DNA of 8,720 bases from Methylophilaceae bacterium (lineage in GTDB: Bacteria > Pseudomonadota > Gammaproteobacteria > Burkholderiales > Methylophilaceae), in NCBI GenBank assembly GCA_010031285.1, contig RHAY01000026.1, forward strand, positions 1 to 8,720, read 5' to 3'. The position numbers were made by a program, and so were the translations under genes. The notes beneath the pieces are model-generated. The model ran no database searches, was not told the DNA's origin, and saw only the letters and a program-made list of their open reading frames with translations. Shown piece by piece: positions 5,595 through 8,720 of the stretch (position 1 is its first letter; each line of letters opens with the position of its first letter).

Positions 5595-7053
5595 AAAAAT
5601 CATTGTTATTGGAAGCGGTTTCGGTGGTATTGCAGCTGCCTTAAGAATGCGCGCCAAGGGTTATGAAGTTGATTTACATGAAAAGCTCGATCAAATTGGC
5701 GGAAGAGCAAGACAATTTAATCAAAATGGTTTCATACATGATGCTGGCCCAACAGTTATAACGGCACCGTATCTATTTAGAGAGTTATTTGAAATATTTG
5801 ATGAAGAGATTGATGATTTTATAAATTTTATTCCCTTAGATCCATGGTATCGCTTTAGATTTCATGATGGATCATTTTTTAATTATGGCCCGAATCAAGA
5901 TGAATTATTAGACCAAATTAAAGCATTCGAGCCCAAAGATGTCGATGGTTATCTAAAGATGCTTAAGCATGCTGAGAAAATTTTTGAATTAGGCTATCTT
6001 AAGCTTGCAGATCAACCTTTTCATAAATTAAGTAGTTTAATTCGATATACACCGGATATCATTAAATTAAAAGGGTATCAATCTGTTTACCAATTTGTTT
6101 CAACATACTTAAAACACCCAAATCTAAGACAAGCGTTCTCCATTCAACCATTACTTGTTGGAGGCAATCCTTTTAACACAACTTCAATATATGCGCTGAT
6201 CCATGCGTTAGAGAAAAAATGGGGAGTGTTTTTTGCTAAAGGCGGTACTGGTGAAATAGTATCTCAATTAAAAATGCTCATGGAGCGTAAAGGGATTAAT
6301 GTTATTTTAAATAGTGAGGTCAAGAAGATCATTACCTCAAATCAAAAAGTCGACGGTATTGAGAATTCAAAAGGGGATTTTTATAAGTCTGATTATTTAA
6401 TTACAAATGCAGATCCTATTTATACAAATAATTATTTAATTGATAATAAGAAAATTTCACTCCACAACAAGTTCATTAATAAAATAGCAAAACATTCAAT
6501 GGGTTTATTTGTTCTTTTTTTTGGAACAAAAGTTAAGTATGAAAATATTGCTCACCACACGATATGGATGGGCCCCAGATATAAAGATTTATTGAGCGAT
6601 ATTTTTGACCGTTATAAATTAGCTGACGATTTTTCAATATATCTTCATAGACCAACAGCTACGGATTCTAATTTTGCACCTATGGGTTGTGATAGTTTTT
6701 ACGCATTAGTCCCAGTTCCTAATTTAAAAGGCAATATAACGTGGGAAGATGAGGCTCCGGTATTTATTAAATCTATTATCAAAGCATTAGAGCAAACAAT
6801 GATGCCAAAACTTAGCCAAGCTATATGCGAATCTTTTTATATGAGTCCAGAGAACTTTTTACAGGATTACAATACTCCGTTTGGTTCAGGTTTTTCAATA
6901 GCACCTCTATTTAGACAGTCAGCCTGGTTTAGGACTCATAACAAAGATGATTTATATCAAAATCTTTTTTATGTAGGCGCAGGGACTCACCCAGGTGCAG
7001 GTGTTCCAGGTGTCTTAAACTCTGCAAAAGTTATTGATAAGCTCATTCCTTAA
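5584..7053 (+). CDS. crtI: Phytoene desaturase CrtI
   Basis: FAD-dependent desaturase, peripheral to the membrane, that turns phytoene into lycopene. The 489-residue length is typical of bacterial CrtI. The N-terminal dinucleotide fold is clear: IIVIGSGFGGIAAALRM (GxGxxG at residues 10-15) and the acidic end of strand 2 in VDLHEK, then IGGRARQF and the substrate-side HDAGPTVITAPYLF. The C-terminal FAD motif NLFYVGAGTHPGAGVPGVL is the hallmark of the family. The ATG at 5584 is preferred over an in-frame TTG at 5578 because it is the stronger codon and the Rossmann strand follows at once. It overlaps the end of crtE by 11 bases, and crtB begins 1 base after its stop, so translational coupling is likely. 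Whether it performs four desaturation steps cannot be read from sequence, but a following lycopene cyclase supports lycopene as product. Confidence 0.96.
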   Translation: MQTKKIIVIGSGFGGIAAALRMRAKGYEVDLHEKLDQIGGRARQFNQNGFIHDAGPTVITAPYLFRELFEIFDEEIDDFINFIPLDPWYRFRFHDGSFFNYGPNQDELLDQIKAFEPKDVDGYLKMLKHAEKIFELGYLKLADQPFHKLSSLIRYTPDIIKLKGYQSVYQFVSTYLKHPNLRQAFSIQPLLVGGNPFNTTSIYALIHALEKKWGVFFAKGGTGEIVSQLKMLMERKGINVILNSEVKKIITSNQKVDGIENSKGDFYKSDYLITNADPIYTNNYLIDNKKISLHNKFINKIAKHSMGLFVLFFGTKVKYENIAHHTIWMGPRYKDLLSDIFDRYKLADDFSIYLHRPTATDSNFAPMGCDSFYALVPVPNLKGNITWEDEAPVFIKSIIKALEQTMMPKLSQAICESFYMSPENFLQDYNTPFGSGFSIAPLFRQSAWFRTHNKDDLYQNLFYVGAGTHPGAGVPGVLNSAKVIDKLIP

Positions 7054-7054
7054 T

Positions 7055-7945
7055 ATGAAAAATAATTCACTCATGCGTAAGCATGGCAAGACTTTTTATT
7101 GGGCTTCTTTTTTTCTTGATAAGTCCAAAATGCAATCCATTTATTCAGTTTATAGTTTCTGCCGAAAACTTGATGACATGGTGGATGAAGCTAAAACTCC
7201 AGATATAGCAAAAAAAAGACTTCTTATATTTATGGAAGCATGGAAGAAGGGTAGATCACACCCTGTAATTAATTTGTTAAGTGATATTCCAAAAGAAAAC
7301 TGGCCCGATCAAAGACTCGTCAAAAATTTTTTAAATGGACAAATTTCAGATATTAATTTTTCACCATTTAAATCCGATAAATCTCTAATTATCTATTGCT
7401 ATCAAGTTGCTGGAACTGTGGGTTTAATGGTGTGTGATATCTTTGGGGTAAAAGATAAAAAAATGCGTTATTTTGCAATTGATTTAGGAATTGCTATGCA
7501 GTTAGTCAATATTTCGAGGGATATTTATGAAGATAGCTTACGAAATAGAGTTTATTTGCCAGAAAGTGTCATTGGAAAAAATACGGCTAGAGAAATTACT
7601 AATCCCGATAAAGAGACGGCTAGAAAAATTGATGCAGCTCGAAAACAAATTATTAAATTAGCGAATATCTATTTCGATAGCGCTAGCAGAGCCATCGATC
7701 ATTTGCCGAGTGGTGCATCACTGGCTGTTAAATTAGCTTCCGCTTTATATCAGCAAATTGGTTATAAGTTGATGAATATGCAATATGAAAGTAAAGAAAA
7801 GCGATGTTATGTAAGTAAGTTTAATAAAATATTGATTACATTAAGTATTATTACAAAATATATGACTACATTTAAAGTGTGCATGAAACCTCATAATAAG
7901 ACTCTTCATAAATATATCCATAATCTACCTGATGCGCATTATTAA
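7055..7945 (+). CDS. crtB: Phytoene synthase CrtB
   Basis: Head-to-head prenyl synthase that joins two geranylgeranyl diphosphates into phytoene. It has 296 residues from the ATG at 7055, a normal length. The first aspartate-rich motif is YSFCRKLDDMVDEA (DDxxD at 40-44) and the second is NISRDIYEDSLRNRVYLP (Asp156 and Asp160), both diagnostic of the squalene/phytoene synthase family. YCYQVAGTVGLMVCDIFG (114-131) is the conserved central helix. A farther in-frame ATG at 7034 lies inside crtI and would add an unlikely tail. The start follows the crtI stop by one base, with no strong Shine-Dalgarno visible, so coupling to crtI is probable. The C-terminal 40 residues are Lys-rich and not diagnostic. 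Confidence 0.95.
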   Translation: MKNNSLMRKHGKTFYWASFFLDKSKMQSIYSVYSFCRKLDDMVDEAKTPDIAKKRLLIFMEAWKKGRSHPVINLLSDIPKENWPDQRLVKNFLNGQISDINFSPFKSDKSLIIYCYQVAGTVGLMVCDIFGVKDKKMRYFAIDLGIAMQLVNISRDIYEDSLRNRVYLPESVIGKNTAREITNPDKETARKIDAARKQIIKLANIYFDSASRAIDHLPSGASLAVKLASALYQQIGYKLMNMQYESKEKRCYVSKFNKILITLSIITKYMTTFKVCMKPHNKTLHKYIHNLPDAHY

Positions 7946-7948
7946 AAT

Positions 7949-8527
7949 ATGAAGCAAAAATTTGATATTGGAGTTATTGGCGCTGGTTTATCTGGATTAA
8001 CTTTAGCAAATTCACTTTTGAGTAAAAAAATTAAGAATTTCATTTTATTTGAGAAAGATCGCATCCTAAAAAATGACAAAACATATAGTTTTTGGTCTGG
8101 ACCAGGATTATTGGATATAAGAAAAAAATTAAATATTAAAATCAAGAAAGAATGGTCTCAAATAGAAATTAAGGTAAAAAATGAGTCATATATTATTGAT
8201 TTAGGTGAATATCGTTATGCATGTTACGAATCAAAGTCAGTGCTTAAAGAGCTATATAAAAGAATAGTAAAAAAAGGAATTAAAGTTGAACGAGGTGTTT
8301 CAATAAAAAATATAAAAAAAATTAAAGATAATTGGCAAATCAATTTATATAGTAAAAAAGTACTACTAAAAAAATTAGTAGATAGCAGACCAAATAATGA
8401 GTTTGATGATAAATATCCATCATTAAAACAAGTCTTTGTGGGTTCTGAGATTATTTCAAATAAAAAAATATTTAATGAAAATATTGCAACATTGATGGAT
8501 TTTTCTGAATCTAAAAAAAGTGTATAA
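7949..8527 (+). CDS. crtY: Lycopene beta-cyclase CrtY, C-terminally truncated
   Basis: Lycopene cyclase converts lycopene to beta-carotene, the retinal precursor. The N-terminus has the flavoprotein motif FDIGVIGAGLSGLTLA (GxGLxG at 11-16) and an acidic strand-2 end (LFEKD). Further in come SFWSG, a YACYESKSVLKELYKR stretch, VDSRPN, and QVFVGSEI...FNENIATLMDF (LMDF at 182-185), which match the order of motifs in CrtY. The frame ends at a TAA just 7 residues after LMDF, giving 192 residues where the family has about 380-400. The following bases do not continue the protein in any plus frame. The start is 3 bases after the crtB stop. The gene is either broken by a real rearrangement or cut by a chimeric join near 8510-8530. 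As it stands it should not be an active cyclase. The coding sequence is also unusually A-rich and Lys-rich compared with crtI. Confidence 0.85.
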   Translation: MKQKFDIGVIGAGLSGLTLANSLLSKKIKNFILFEKDRILKNDKTYSFWSGPGLLDIRKKLNIKIKKEWSQIEIKVKNESYIIDLGEYRYACYESKSVLKELYKRIVKKGIKVERGVSIKNIKKIKDNWQINLYSKKVLLKKLVDSRPNNEFDDKYPSLKQVFVGSEIISNKKIFNENIATLMDFSESKKSV

Positions 8528-8718
8528 ACGGATTCAATCATTTTTTTAAAGCCGAGCCTAGGTTGATATATATATGATTGTTCTTGTTGATAAGGATAAG
8601 TTACTAAAGGAGGTTGTGGTTGTGATTCGCTAGATTTAAATAATTTAGAAAAACCTGTATAAATGTCTTTAAACATTCCTGAAAAACCAGAGCTAGTTTG
8701 TGGATGTTGTTCGGGTTG
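8528..8718 (-). CDS. Partial Gln/Pro-rich protein of unknown function, running off the window edge
   Basis: I do not recognise this gene. The minus strand is open from the window edge through this stretch and encodes a Gln/Pro/Ser-rich polar segment: QPEQHPQTSSGFSG, then MFKDIYTGFSKLFKSSES, QPQPPLVTYPYQQEQS and YIYQPRLGFKK. That composition looks like a natural low-complexity linker or tail. The open frame formally continues to a stop at 8224-8226, but that part is antisense to crtY and is not credible. The real gene probably ends, or is joined to foreign sequence, near 8510-8530. An ATG at 8674-8676 could be an internal Met, since the frame is open upstream of it. Proposed boundaries are approximate. 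Confidence 0.35.
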
Positions 8719-8720
8719 AA

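Noticed and set aside
7034..7054. Upstream ATG extending crtB
   Set aside because: The extra seven residues overlap the crtI end, and the ATG at 7055 right after the crtI stop is the more natural coupled start.
8224..8527. Minus-strand open frame running through the end of crtY
   Set aside because: This part is antisense to clear lycopene cyclase motifs, and its Ser/Phe/Ile-rich translation looks like a shadow; only the stretch beyond 8527 looks coding on the minus strand.

Overview
The window reads as an AT-rich, streamlined Proteobacterium that uses light. The best guess is a planktonic methylotroph of the Methylophilaceae (OM43 / 'Ca. Methylopumilus' type). That guess is inference: it rests on low GC by eye, tight overlapping genes, a proteorhodopsin plus a xanthorhodopsin-like protein beside carotenoid genes, and the msrPQ pair. 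No rRNA or marker gene is present to prove it.

Left half (1-3047), minus strand. There is a periplasmic methionine sulfoxide repair pair, msrP-msrQ, in which MsrQ is short at its N-terminus. Upstream of it lies a complete DASH-type cryptochrome/photolyase. Both the photolyase and msrQ appear to start at TTG. A gene-free stretch of about 410 bases (3048-3456) separates these from the divergent light-capture genes and is rich in inverted repeats.

Right half (3457-8527), plus strand. The first gene has a strong ribosome binding site and its own strong terminator, and encodes a 136-residue internally deleted proteorhodopsin. The signal peptide, helix A and the first half of helix B are fused in frame, at a shared tyrosine codon, to the second half of helix F and helix G with the retinal-binding lysine. 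Helices C, D, E and half of F are gone. After the terminator comes a full-length xanthorhodopsin-clade rhodopsin whose helix C motif reads Asp-Thr-Gln, so the usual carboxylic proton donor is replaced by Gln. It overlaps crtE, and crtE-crtI-crtB-crtY follow as one tightly coupled operon. Together these would make beta-carotene, the precursor of retinal. The cleavage enzyme (blh) is not in the window.

The right edge is abnormal. CrtY stops at 192 residues, about half the normal length, straight after its conserved LMDF motif. The remaining ~190 bases look like part of an unrelated Gln/Pro-rich gene on the other strand. This is either a real rearrangement or a chimeric junction. The same question applies to the deletion in the first rhodopsin, so raw-read checking of both sites is the key test.
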